From Clostridiales bacterium (lineage in GTDB: Bacteria; Bacillota; Clostridia; Oscillospirales; CAG-382): a DNA stretch of 63,602 nt. The notes beneath the pieces are model-generated. The model saw nothing but the letters and a program-made list of their open reading frames with translations. It did no database searches and was not told the origin of the DNA. The position numbers and the translations under genes are program-made. Positions 41,004-51,300 of this stretch are shown here, one piece after another. Location of the stretch: contig QAKH01000086.1 of assembly GCA_003343885.1 (NCBI GenBank), positions 1 through 63,602 of the forward strand, written 5' to 3'. Numbering within the stretch: position 1 is the stretch's first letter; each line of letters begins with the position of its first letter.

Positions 41004-43610
41004 TTATGAGAAGAAGTCAAACTCATCCACGGCAAAAGCGATATCAATGCGGAATTCCTCTCGTTGGGGCAGCATGAGGCCCTGCTCGTCCATGATGACC
41101 AGATAGTACATAGCCTGTTTGCTGAATTTCATCTGCTTTAGATTAAAGCTGACGCGGAAGACTCGATCCTGATTATTGGCCGATGTACGGTCAGCAATGA
41201 CTGTCTGCACATCGCTAATCTGCTTGCCGTATTCGTCCGTAAAGTAAAGCCGATAACGCTGTGCAACGCGGTTGCCGCCCACCGCCTCCTTCTGATAGAA
41301 GTTCAAGCTGAAAATCATGTTGCTGATCTTGCGGCTGGAAGAAAGCAAGCCAATGGTGACAGGTATTGTATCGTATTGACTCTTGTGCTTTTGATATTCC
41401 TTGGAATCGTTTCGCAGATGATGATACGTAAGAACAGGAACACAAATTTCCTGAAGGCTCACGCCTCCGTGAACAAAGTTCTGCCCTCCGCCCTGCATCT
41501 TGATTCTCAGGTTCTCGCGGGGTGCAAAGGCGGCAAGTCCGGCCATTTCGCCTATAAAGTGAATGGGCATCAGGAAATCCGGCTGTGCGCCTGCGCGCAT
41601 AATCGCATAGCGGCGGCCATATTCCACTTCCATTTGATGAAAAGAAGACTTGTCTACCTTGTCGTCTTCCCGCAAGGGGCTGTAGGTGTAAAGGAAGCCA
41701 TGATCTGCCGTGATGATAATGTGCGTCCGGTTCATCCGGTTAGCCGCAATGCGCACAAGGTTCTGTATCTCGGTGATGGCGGCGTCACATGCGGAAAATA
41801 CCAGGCTATCGGAGGCATGGCTAGCGGCATCAATGGTGTCATGATAGATATACACCACATCCATGCCGTTGGTTAGCGCGCGAAGCTGCTCGGTATTCAT
41901 ACCGATTACGTCCTGATACCGCAAGGCAATGCTGCGCGGATTGGCGGCCTTGAGCACGGTATCACGGTATCCGCTGTCGGTGGGCATCCCATCGGCCTGA
42001 ACGCTTAGACTGCCATTGCCCTTTACCTCCACAGTCAGCTGTTTGTGCGGCAGCAGCGCAGCCATGCCGAACTTTGTAATCGTCGGGAAGATACCTTGCA
42101 TGGCGGTCAGTTCCACCTTGCTCTGGGTTTCGCGCCTGAGCTGCTCCGTCAAACTCGCTGCCACTTCATAACGGAGGGCGTCCGAGATGATGACAACCAC
42201 TTTGCCATCCGTTGCACGCACCCATTTCGCATAGAAATCCTCCTGTTGCGGCACTTCGGCAATCTTCCCGTTCTGCTTCAAATCATCCTCGATGGCCTTT
42301 GTCCAATTCTCCCCCAGTTGATCGAGGAACCAATGCACATACAGGCCCTCTACCTTTTCCGCAACCTGCGCAAACAGATCGTTCAGTTCCCCCTGGAACA
42401 CCTTGACGCTCTTGGCATAGGCCAAATGGAACCGACGGTAGAAACCATCCATACGATAATAATCCGAGACATACTCCTTCCATACGTTTTGCGCTTCCAC
42501 CGTATGGAAGCCTGCCGCATGTTCCGCAAAAAACCGCTGCATGTTGGCCACCTGGGCAAGCCCCTCATAGAACGGAGCGACTTCCTTATACCACACGCAG
42601 GTGCGGCGTTTTTCAACAGCGGCTATGATGGCGTCGGCATCTATGACCTGTTGCACAATGTCCGCCATGAGCTTATGCAGGACGCACGCATGTACGCAGG
42701 GGAAACATTCGGTATCCAGCAGTTCATCCAGCGATAGCTGCATGAAGCGTTCCGGCAGGCGCAACGCGTTTTCTACAAAACGGGCCAGCCGGTACAGATG
42801 CTCATTCCGATCGGTGTGAAGCCAGTCGGAGACAAAGTCATAGCACCAAGCCTGATGCGGTACGGAGAGATACCGCTCCAGCCCCGGTAAGTTTTCCGTA
42901 GGCAGGGTACGGGTGCAGGCCGTCATCAAAACATGGCAAATCAGATGGCTCAAATCCGCATCCGCCTCGCTGTAACCCGTTGCCTGCGCGACCATTGTCC
43001 AGAAAGCGTCCTTCGCACCATAGGTTTCGAGGTCGGCATAAAGGCGGTTGTCTTCGTCTACGCCAGCTTCCAGTACCACCTGCAGAATGTCCGCCGGTTC
43101 CCTGCTCTTTGCGCCTGTGATTGCAGCCATGACCGCCAGATGAAGCTGCACGGGCTGTTTGATCTGTTCCTGTTGACGCGCCACTTTGGCGCGTCGCTCC
43201 TTCGCGGCAAAGAACTTGCGGTAGGCTTTGACCGTTTTGCGCAGCGAAGATTTAGAAGAAATCTGCATCTCGTCCATCCAGAGGGAGGTCAGGTCGGAGC
43301 GGAATTCCTCGCTGTACAGCTGGATGTCCAACAGCCAGTTATCTTCCAGGCTTTCGTAGCTGATGGGGCAATAGACGAGGTAGTTGCCATACGGATCATC
43401 GTGGCTGAGCAGCTTTTTGACTGCAAAGGTATTCCTGCCGGTCATGCGGATGATACTTGCATTGCTCAGCTGAATCTCATCCAGCTTATCCTCGAACTCG
43501 CGCTCCTCGTCGTACCAGAAGATGATGCGGCGCTTGTAGTAGTCCGGGAGGGGGGCCGCAAAGCGCTTGCCTAAATCTGCAATGATCTTTTCAATATCTG
43601 TGTTTGCCAT
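41004..43610 (-). CDS. pglZ: BREX phosphatase-like protein PglZ
   Basis: This is an 868-residue protein of the BREX-1 PglZ type A family. The alkaline-phosphatase-like metal-binding core is visible as VVVIISDALRYEVAASL near residue 475 and HIIITADHGFLYTYSP near 636. The N-terminal third is helical. PglZ interacts with PglX and is essential for BREX. ATG 43610 follows AGGAGG; the preceding HEPN gene ends 10 bases upstream of it in transcription order. Confidence 0.95.
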   Translation of the reverse strand: MANTDIEKIIADLGKRFAAPLPDYYKRRIIFWYDEEREFEDKLDEIQLSNASIIRMTGRNTFAVKKLLSHDDPYGNYLVYCPISYESLEDNWLLDIQLYSEEFRSDLTSLWMDEMQISSKSSLRKTVKAYRKFFAAKERRAKVARQQEQIKQPVQLHLAVMAAITGAKSREPADILQVVLEAGVDEDNRLYADLETYGAKDAFWTMVAQATGYSEADADLSHLICHVLMTACTRTLPTENLPGLERYLSVPHQAWCYDFVSDWLHTDRNEHLYRLARFVENALRLPERFMQLSLDELLDTECFPCVHACVLHKLMADIVQQVIDADAIIAAVEKRRTCVWYKEVAPFYEGLAQVANMQRFFAEHAAGFHTVEAQNVWKEYVSDYYRMDGFYRRFHLAYAKSVKVFQGELNDLFAQVAEKVEGLYVHWFLDQLGENWTKAIEDDLKQNGKIAEVPQQEDFYAKWVRATDGKVVVIISDALRYEVAASLTEQLRRETQSKVELTAMQGIFPTITKFGMAALLPHKQLTVEVKGNGSLSVQADGMPTDSGYRDTVLKAANPRSIALRYQDVIGMNTEQLRALTNGMDVVYIYHDTIDAASHASDSLVFSACDAAITEIQNLVRIAANRMNRTHIIITADHGFLYTYSPLREDDKVDKSSFHQMEVEYGRRYAIMRAGAQPDFLMPIHFIGEMAGLAAFAPRENLRIKMQGGGQNFVHGGVSLQEICVPVLTYHHLRNDSKEYQKHKSQYDTIPVTIGLLSSSRKISNMIFSLNFYQKEAVGGNRVAQRYRLYFTDEYGKQISDVQTVIADRTSANNQDRVFRVSFNLKQMKFSKQAMYYLVIMDEQGLMLPQREEFRIDIAFAVDEFDFFS

Positions 43611-43620
43611 ACAAGGCCTC

Positions 43621-44622
43621 CTAATTTGCAAAAATGTTCGCAGCCTGTGCGGCTTCCACTTCTTTTTTTAACTCATGAATCATTTGCTGTTTCACCGAGT
43701 TCCAGGTTATTGAGGAAATGGTGGAAATTTGATCCTTGCAACGTGCCATGCATAATTTTAGTACCTTGCGAACAACTTGTTCTAAGTCAAAGAGTTCTTT
43801 TTTTGTGATGCTCTGATTTGCCCCTTCGTGCAGCGATTCAGAGCGGTATTGATAGAAGCTCCTCATTTTCCGGTACATGGAGGCCCTGCTTTCTGAGCTG
43901 TTTTCCAACAGCACAGCAACCCGTTTAGATAGAACCTCTTTCTTTGCTTGCTGATTACGTTCAAGCAGCATCATTTCAAGGGCTGTAATATACTTTTCAA
44001 ATCCCGTGGAAAAGACAATTTGCGATTGCGCTTCTATAAATTTCCTGATGCAAGTCTCCATAATGTCAAATATAGGCCCTGAATAATCTGTTAGAAACTG
44101 ATTGCAGACCTGAAGTTCATATTCATTGAGCGTATATAATCTAGTGTCCAGGGTATTTCTATCTACTAAATAGTTATTACTGTTTACGCTATTCTTAATG
44201 ATTCCTACTGAAAAGCTATGACTAAAGAACATCTCTTTAGGTCCAATATTACCTTCTTTGAAAACTCTAAGTAACGCAAATATCCTGTTTAGAAATTTCA
44301 TTTCCAAATGATTATACTCTTTTGCTTTCCTCTTGTATGCTGTGTCTGCATCTGTAAGCTCGCGGGATATGTCTAGCAAGTCTTCGGTTGGATATGTGTC
44401 GCTTTTGTTCAAGCAGATGAAATATTCTCCATGCTCATCCCGCAATACAGAATGATAATAATCCGTCAGAATCTGCTTTTTTCCATCAATAATCTGTGCT
44501 TTGAAAGGTAGGTTATCCATATATGTTTTAGCGATAGCATATCCCCTTCCAATTTGCAGGCCCAATATGCTATCGTTGCAATAGAGAATGATACCATTGA
44601 TGCTTACTTGTATATCAATCAC
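43621..44622 (-). CDS. HEPN-domain protein inserted in the BREX operon
   Basis: This is a 333-residue protein. The C-terminal part reads KRVAVLLENSSESRASMYRK, then FYQYRSESLHEGANQSITKK with ELFDLEQVVRKVLKL. That matches the Apea-like HEPN domain, and Arg260/His265 fit the R-x4-6-H catalytic motif of HEPN RNases. The N-terminal 200 residues form a separate mixed domain of the ApeA type. It sits between pglX and pglZ, 11 bases after one and 10 before the other, so it is co-transcribed. It is clearly AT-richer than both neighbours, a sign of later insertion. It is not part of the standard BREX set. Confidence 0.75.
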   Translation of the reverse strand: MIDIQVSINGIILYCNDSILGLQIGRGYAIAKTYMDNLPFKAQIIDGKKQILTDYYHSVLRDEHGEYFICLNKSDTYPTEDLLDISRELTDADTAYKRKAKEYNHLEMKFLNRIFALLRVFKEGNIGPKEMFFSHSFSVGIIKNSVNSNNYLVDRNTLDTRLYTLNEYELQVCNQFLTDYSGPIFDIMETCIRKFIEAQSQIVFSTGFEKYITALEMMLLERNQQAKKEVLSKRVAVLLENSSESRASMYRKMRSFYQYRSESLHEGANQSITKKELFDLEQVVRKVLKLCMARCKDQISTISSITWNSVKQQMIHELKKEVEAAQAANIFAN

Positions 44623-44633
44623 GGTTCATTCCC

Positions 44634-47600
44634 TCACTTTATCTTCCCCAGCACATCCTGGAACTTTGCATAGTTCACCTTCACCCCATCGTCCAGGTCA
44701 ATGGCAATCATCTGGTCGGCGTAGTGGTGAATCTTCTCCTCGTAGACGCGGGTTTCTTCGGCCTGGTCGCGGAGTTTGGCGAGCTGCTTTTGCAGCTTCA
44801 CGCGCTCGGCGGTGGAGGCGGAAGCCACGCGGTTTTCCAAGTCGGCGATGGCGGTGCGGTAGCGGCTCTGCTGCTCGTGGACATAGTCCGTGCGGATGCG
44901 CGCGATGGTATCCGGCGCATAGCGGTGCATGTAGATCAGGCACTTGAAGCCGTTCTTCTTGCCGCTGTCAAACAACCAGTAGATCGGGCGCTTCTGGTAG
45001 GTCTTGCAATGGTCGGCGTAGAAGTCGTTCAGGAAATAGCTGCGGATGACCTCCCGAGGCGTGCCCTTTCCGCTTGCCCGGCTCGGGCCGCCCAGTGCAT
45101 CGGCGATGAAGCGCAGGTTTTCCTCCAACGTATCCTCGCCGTAAACCACCTCAATGAACCGGACGAACCGGCCCACGATGTCATCCGTGAAGTAGTCGTC
45201 GTCGCAGATGGGCAGGATGCCGTCCCGGTCGGGGGCGAAGGTGCAACGAACAGCGCCGCCATTCGTGCGGATATAGCAATCCCCGTCTGCGGGGAATATA
45301 GAAGCACCAGTCACGTCCGTGCCTGCGAGAGGAACGCTGGCGTACACAAACTTTTCGCTGAACGGTTGCCCGGCGAGGATCAGCCCCGGCGCATCGAGGG
45401 AATACCGCCCAAACATGCAGCCCACGGCGTAGGAGATCAGGGAAACCACCTCGTCGCGCTTGGTGCGCACATAGGCGCTGCCCTGCATGGATTCGGGTAC
45501 GTCCTCCTTGGTGTCAAACACGCGGTGAACGGTCACGTCCTTGTCCGCCACCTCCGCCGTCAGCTCGTCCTGCAAACCGTAGATGTCGATGAAAATGCGG
45601 TTGAGCTCCTCCTCGTTGGCTTTAAGCTGGTTGAAACGTTCACGGCACTCTGCTTCCCACAGATGGTAGCAGATTTCGAGAGGCGACATTGCATTGGTTG
45701 GCTTAATGTTGATATCAGCCAGTGTGCAAGCGACAGCAGCACAGTCCCAGAGTGCAACTTTGTACCTAACAAGAGGATGCCTCTCATAATCCCAAGACAC
45801 CTCCATACTGTCCCAATCAGCCTTTGAGAGCATAACATTGCTATCTGTCAACGTCTCAACGTCGGGCTTAATGCCTTTGTCTTTGATTATTGGAACGCGG
45901 TCTAAATCGCCATTTTGTAGTGATATCGTTGGATTCAATATACCAAATATCGTTCCGGCCACCTTTGTATTCAAAAATCCTAACAGGTAACCAATATCGT
46001 CATCTGCATTATTAACAATAAAAGGTCCCTTGTTCGAGTCAAAACTTGTTCCAATAGGAGTAAGTCTGAACGGATTATTCGCAGTGGTTAGCGCAGTCCA
46101 TGTGATATTTCTCTTTAGGTACCCGTCTTCATTATTCACAATCCCGATGCGCTTTACATCTTCACCGCGATGCTTGTACCAAACCACATACTCAAGATTC
46201 CCATACCACCTTCTAAATTTTCCACCCTTATTATGTGGTAGCCAATTCCGTTTTTGTTCACTAAACGATTTCAAACAGAAATCGATGTCACATACCGAGA
46301 TCTCAAACCACAAACGAAGATACTTATCATTATCATATGTAAACAAACCAAGCAATGGTTTTGCGATTTCCTTTAATTTTGGATGCTCAAAAATATCGAA
46401 CATCTGCCTTGAAAGCCAGTATGCGATAGGTGTGCCTGGAATCTTTCTAAAACTGTCTTGCTGTGCTAAATACCGATGTTTGCCGGTAACCAACCATTTT
46501 GCCTTTTCGTCATTATCTTCGTAAAAGCCTTCACGTTCGAAAAGGCGATCATAACTACCATTATAAAATTGGATAGCGCCCTTACTGAAAACAAAAGCAA
46601 CAGACTGAACCACTTTACTATTTAGGTCGACGAAAGTACCCACACCCAAGTGCGCAAGAGAAACGAAACATGCTTCAGTAACAAGCTGCGCTCTGAATTT
46701 TTCAAAAGAAGATAAAAACATCCAGGAATGCTGCGTAATTAAACTGATATACGCATTGCTTCGAGCCATCTGAAGTGCCTTTTCTATAAAGACACCAAAC
46801 AAGTCACTTTTGCTATTCGGATAATACTTTTTGCAGTAATTTGCCAATTTTGCTCCACCGTTAGTTAGACTCATGTACGGCGGATTCGTCAACACCACGT
46901 CATATTTCTGCTGCATGATGACCGCCTGCTGCGCCAGCACGGGCAGCAGCGCCTCGGCTCGCTCCACCCAGGCCATCACCTCGAAGTCGCCCTGAACCGT
47001 GCGCAGCTGCTCCATCAGGCGGTTAGCGCCCTCCATGCCGGGGATGTCCACCTGCAGGATGGAGCCGTATTCCTTGGCATCCCGGAAGGTGCGGATGAGC
47101 TGGTCCACCGTCTCCAGGCACGGGGCGTCCAGGGAAAGCTGCCCCTGCAGGCGCTCGAAGGCCTCCAGCGCGTTGCTCTCCTGAATGGCCATCACATGGG
47201 GCTGAATGTTCCGGGTGAAAAAGCGCCGGTCATACTGACGTGCCTTCATCATCACGGCAAAATAGGCCAGCTGCGCGGCGCGGTCGTCGATGTCCAAGCC
47301 GTAAAGGTTGTTTTCGACAATGCTTTGCACGGCCTCCCGGATGGAATAGCCGTAGGCCTGGTAAATCTGCACCAGCACGTCAAACAGATACACCAGAATG
47401 TGACCGCTGCCCATGCAGGGGTCAATGCAGCGGATGTCCTCGGGCTTGAGCTGGGCATAGCTCTTGCGGATCTCGGCCAATTGTGCCTGCACCTGAGGTT
47501 CCTGCTCCGCCTCGGGGAGGTAGTATTTCCAGGTGGCTTGCAGGGCGTCGTCCGGATGGCCCTCCACCCACAGGCGGCCCAGGCTGTTTTCCACCATGTA

Positions 47601-48350
47601 GCGCACAATCCAGTCCGGCGTGAACAGCTGCGTGGCGGCAGGGATGTCGTGCTTGCCGATCTTGATGTTCTTCTTGAGGTTCGCAAATACCTGATCCTTG
47701 GGCTCGGTGTTGTAATACTGGTACAGCCAGCCGATGATCTGCACCTGATCGAGCCAGTCCTCCTCGGGGATGAGGGCGATCATCTGCTCGATGACGCTGC
47801 CCTCGCGCAACAGGTTGTCCGGGAAGAGCAGCTCGGTATCATCCGCAATCTTCTGGAACATGCCGGGCAGGATGCTGCTCAGCGCGTTGCACTGGGTGAT
47901 GAGCAGATACTTGAACAGCGCCTCGTCATCGCTCTTTTCCTTGCAGGCATAGACCTTCTCCATATCCAAGCCGTCCAGCTCCAGATGGATCGCCTCGGTA
48001 AGAATCTGCGGCTTGAAGGCGTTCTCCTCATCGGTGAACACGCGCACGCGGGAGGGCAGGTAGCCGTTGACCTCCATAAAGCGCAGGGCAATGAAGCGGT
48101 TGAACCAGGTATAGGCCACTTCCTCCATGACCTCACGGTATCCGTCTTTCCCCGCACGATCGATGCGGGTGATGAGGCTTTGACGCTGGGCCTGCTCGGC
48201 GGGGGAAAGCAGGCGGCCGTTCACATGGTCGGCGCGGATGTCGCCGTGGTCCCGTTGGGTGATGCCATATTGCTCTGCCTTTTGGGACACGCGGTCAATC
48301 AGCTCGCGGCGCGCCCAGACGGCAAACTTCTTGATGGCGTTCTTATCCAT
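44634..48350 (-). CDS. pglX: BREX adenine-specific methyltransferase PglX
   Basis: This is a 1238-residue N6-adenine methyltransferase. SAM-binding motif I is DPCMGSGH (310-317) and catalytic motif IV is NPPY (489-492). The following ~400 residues (to about 897) hold the target-recognition region and are encoded in visibly AT-richer DNA (about 45660-46880). The C-terminal 340 residues return to high GC and end with a coiled coil (DLENRVASASTAERVKLQKQ). It marks host DNA as self and is needed for restriction. ATG 48350 follows GGAGCGA. Confidence 0.95.
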   Translation of the reverse strand: MDKNAIKKFAVWARRELIDRVSQKAEQYGITQRDHGDIRADHVNGRLLSPAEQAQRQSLITRIDRAGKDGYREVMEEVAYTWFNRFIALRFMEVNGYLPSRVRVFTDEENAFKPQILTEAIHLELDGLDMEKVYACKEKSDDEALFKYLLITQCNALSSILPGMFQKIADDTELLFPDNLLREGSVIEQMIALIPEEDWLDQVQIIGWLYQYYNTEPKDQVFANLKKNIKIGKHDIPAATQLFTPDWIVRYMVENSLGRLWVEGHPDDALQATWKYYLPEAEQEPQVQAQLAEIRKSYAQLKPEDIRCIDPCMGSGHILVYLFDVLVQIYQAYGYSIREAVQSIVENNLYGLDIDDRAAQLAYFAVMMKARQYDRRFFTRNIQPHVMAIQESNALEAFERLQGQLSLDAPCLETVDQLIRTFRDAKEYGSILQVDIPGMEGANRLMEQLRTVQGDFEVMAWVERAEALLPVLAQQAVIMQQKYDVVLTNPPYMSLTNGGAKLANYCKKYYPNSKSDLFGVFIEKALQMARSNAYISLITQHSWMFLSSFEKFRAQLVTEACFVSLAHLGVGTFVDLNSKVVQSVAFVFSKGAIQFYNGSYDRLFEREGFYEDNDEKAKWLVTGKHRYLAQQDSFRKIPGTPIAYWLSRQMFDIFEHPKLKEIAKPLLGLFTYDNDKYLRLWFEISVCDIDFCLKSFSEQKRNWLPHNKGGKFRRWYGNLEYVVWYKHRGEDVKRIGIVNNEDGYLKRNITWTALTTANNPFRLTPIGTSFDSNKGPFIVNNADDDIGYLLGFLNTKVAGTIFGILNPTISLQNGDLDRVPIIKDKGIKPDVETLTDSNVMLSKADWDSMEVSWDYERHPLVRYKVALWDCAAVACTLADINIKPTNAMSPLEICYHLWEAECRERFNQLKANEEELNRIFIDIYGLQDELTAEVADKDVTVHRVFDTKEDVPESMQGSAYVRTKRDEVVSLISYAVGCMFGRYSLDAPGLILAGQPFSEKFVYASVPLAGTDVTGASIFPADGDCYIRTNGGAVRCTFAPDRDGILPICDDDYFTDDIVGRFVRFIEVVYGEDTLEENLRFIADALGGPSRASGKGTPREVIRSYFLNDFYADHCKTYQKRPIYWLFDSGKKNGFKCLIYMHRYAPDTIARIRTDYVHEQQSRYRTAIADLENRVASASTAERVKLQKQLAKLRDQAEETRVYEEKIHHYADQMIAIDLDDGVKVNYAKFQDVLGKIK

Positions 48351-48362
48351 GGGAATCGCTCC

Positions 48363-51300
48363 TTACTTCAGGTCGATGCCGTCGCTGCCCTTCAGGTAGG
48401 CCAGCAGCTGCGTGCGCATCTGCTCCACATAAGCGTTGATGTCTTCCTCACTCTCCAGCCGCTTGGCCGGGAAGATCGACTGACGGTAGATGGCTTTGAT
48501 GAGCTTTTTGGGCTTTGCGGGGCCGGAGACCGGCTCCACCCGGGGCGGAGCCGAAACTTGGGTGGCGCTTTCCATGTGGCGCAGAGTATCGTCCTTGTAC
48601 GTCCACATGGGCGGCATCATGCCATCCAGCAAGGCCAGGCTTTGCGTTTCCGCGATGCGCTGCTTCTTCTGCGTGTAATATTCATCGGCCTTCTGAATCA
48701 TGGGGCGAATCAGGGTTTCGCTGCCGGGCTCCATCCGTCCGTGGATATCAGCCATGCATTGACGCACGACTTCCAGCAGTTCGCTGCGCTTTTCGTCAAG
48801 CATGGCGTCGTGGGCGGCTTTCACGGTATCCATCAGCACGTTCAGTTCGGGAATGCGCTTGTAGTCATAGCGGCCGTTCACCGGCACCAGGCAGATCAGT
48901 CGAATGGTGTTAAGGGCCTGATTCGCCGCTTCATCCTTGGCAATGTAGTCCAGATCATTATGCAGATCGGCCTCAAAGCGCACGGCCCGATCGAAGGTGT
49001 CCACCTGGGATGCGAAGAAGCCTTCCACGGGTTGCAGCTTTTCTTTGGCTTCGTCAAGGTCATCCTGCCTGGCCAGCAGGCGCGACACAAGGGCCTCGTT
49101 GTCCTTCTGCTGGGAAAGGGTATCTGTAAGGAGGGCGATCATGTTCTTCACCAGCGGACGATCCGGGTACTTGCGGACTTCATAGCGGGCGTCCAAGTCC
49201 ACGTAATGCTGGCGCTGAGCAGTCAGCCTATCCACGATGAACCGGACGAGGCCGTCCTCATCCGCGGGCACGTCCATGACCTCGAAGTAATCCCGCAGGA
49301 ATTCGCGGGCCTGCCTCACCTTCTGCAAGGAAAGCACATGGCGCTTGCTGATGGAGGTTTTGCCGATTTCGCTCTTTTTGCGGAGCATATCCGGCAGACG
49401 GCGGTCATCCGGCTGGATGGTCATACCCGCGTACTTGATGGTTACGCGCTGGTCGTAGATGAGCTTGGCCGCCACGGCGGCAATGTCGATCTCGCGCCAA
49501 CCGTAGGGAATGGCGCTATACCGGCTCTGAATGTCCGCCATGGAGGTGGGCAGCTTCTTGTTATCCTGAATCTCAAGAAATTCATACATGCGGCCCGCGG
49601 CTTCCTCGTTGCGGGTCATGCCGTAGGCCAGGGCATCGTTGACACTGCCGTTAAGCACGGCCAGGATGTCGGCATCGGATTCCGCATGCCAGGTAATCAG
49701 GCCCAGCTCGCTGTACACATGGGTAACCAGATACTCCAGCGCTTGGTCAATTTTGCTCTTGGCGTCCCCGCCCTTGAGAGAGAGCTTCTCGCCATCCGCA
49801 AAGAACGTGCCCTCGACAATCGCCCGGCGCAGGTCCTCCAGCGCGGAGGCTTCATATTTGCTGGCTTCCTCCTGCTGGTTGCGGATGATGTCCTGTACGG
49901 ATTTGGGAAGCTGCACGATATTGCGCTGCTTCACATATTTGCGAATTTTCATGGCGATTTCCAGGGACTCGTAATAAGGCGTCTGTGCCAATACCACAGC
50001 GGCACCCCGGCCCTTCGTCTCGGACATAAGCCAGAAGTCCGACTTCATGTGGGCATCGGCGGCAACGGTCAAAAACCGCAGACGCATACCGCCGGTTAGC
50101 GCGCCCACTGCCGTGCCGTCCACCATTTGATCGAAGGGGAAATCATACTTGTCGTAGTGATATTTCTTCGCCGTATAGATGTCGCCAAAGATCATGTGGC
50201 CGATACGCTCCACGATGGCGGAGGTATCCAACGGCGTGTTCTTGATTTCGCTCTGGATGTCCTGCTCTTCATCGGTCAGGAAGCAGTAAACATCTCCGGT
50301 ACGGGCGATGTAATTCTGGCTCATCAGGCGGTTTAGCGACTCGCTGATGGATGCCTTGGCATTGATCTTGTCGATGGTGATGTTGTCTGCCATCAGAATC
50401 ACAAGGTTTTCGAGGTTGGAGGGAATGTCGTCCACATAGCGCACCAGGTACAATAGCTTGAGCACATCCACGTCCTGGGGCTGTATGCCAAGCCCGTTGT
50501 CCGCGGCCCGCTGGCAGCGTTCAATCACCCGGCGGATGGAGCCGTCCAGAAAGGTATGCACAGTATCATAGAAACGGAAGAAGGGAACGAGAGCGGATTC
50601 GTTGCGCTCCTGCACCTTCTGCGCAGCTTCCTGGAAACCGGATAGCATGGAGCGCTCACCGCCGGACAGGTGTTTGCCGGAGTTACCATGTTTGCGGATT
50701 TCCGCAAACACCTTTTGCATGATGATGAACTGATAGGGAACAAACGGAAAATTCACGGCAAATTCCGTCGGCCCGGAATAGCCTTTTATATCCAGAATGG
50801 AGTCCGTAAAGCTGAAGAGATTGCGAAGCTCGGCCGCCTTGGCATCATAAAGCTTTTCCAGCTCTGCCGTAGCCTCAGGCGTCTTTTGCAGAATACGCTT
50901 CTGAATGACTTCATCCACGGAGGAAGAAGTCAGGCTCAGGCGGGTTTTGAATCGCGCCTGAATGCGGGAGAACTCATCGGCACGAACCTTGATGATTTCA
51001 TCAATGGCTTCCTGACCGGTGCAGACGATCCACACCTTGCCCCGGCACTCGCTGCCGAGTTTTTCAGTGAGGGACTGGAGGTTGAGCAACATGTCGGTAT
51101 CCGTGCCCACATACTGTCCCACTTCGTCGATCATAAACAGCAGCCGAAAATCGCGGGGTTGCTTGTCCACATATTCCTTGATATCAGAGACCAGTTGAGC
51201 GATGGAAAACTCAACAGGGCTCTTGTCGGAGAACCATGCTTGCGCATCCGCTTCGGACATATCCAGCGTTTCGACCAGAGCAGGCACAATAAACTTGCCG

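Noticed and set aside
47196..50099. 967-codon plus-strand ORF opposite pglX and brxC
   Set aside because: It is the antisense shadow of two clear BREX genes and has no domain of its own.
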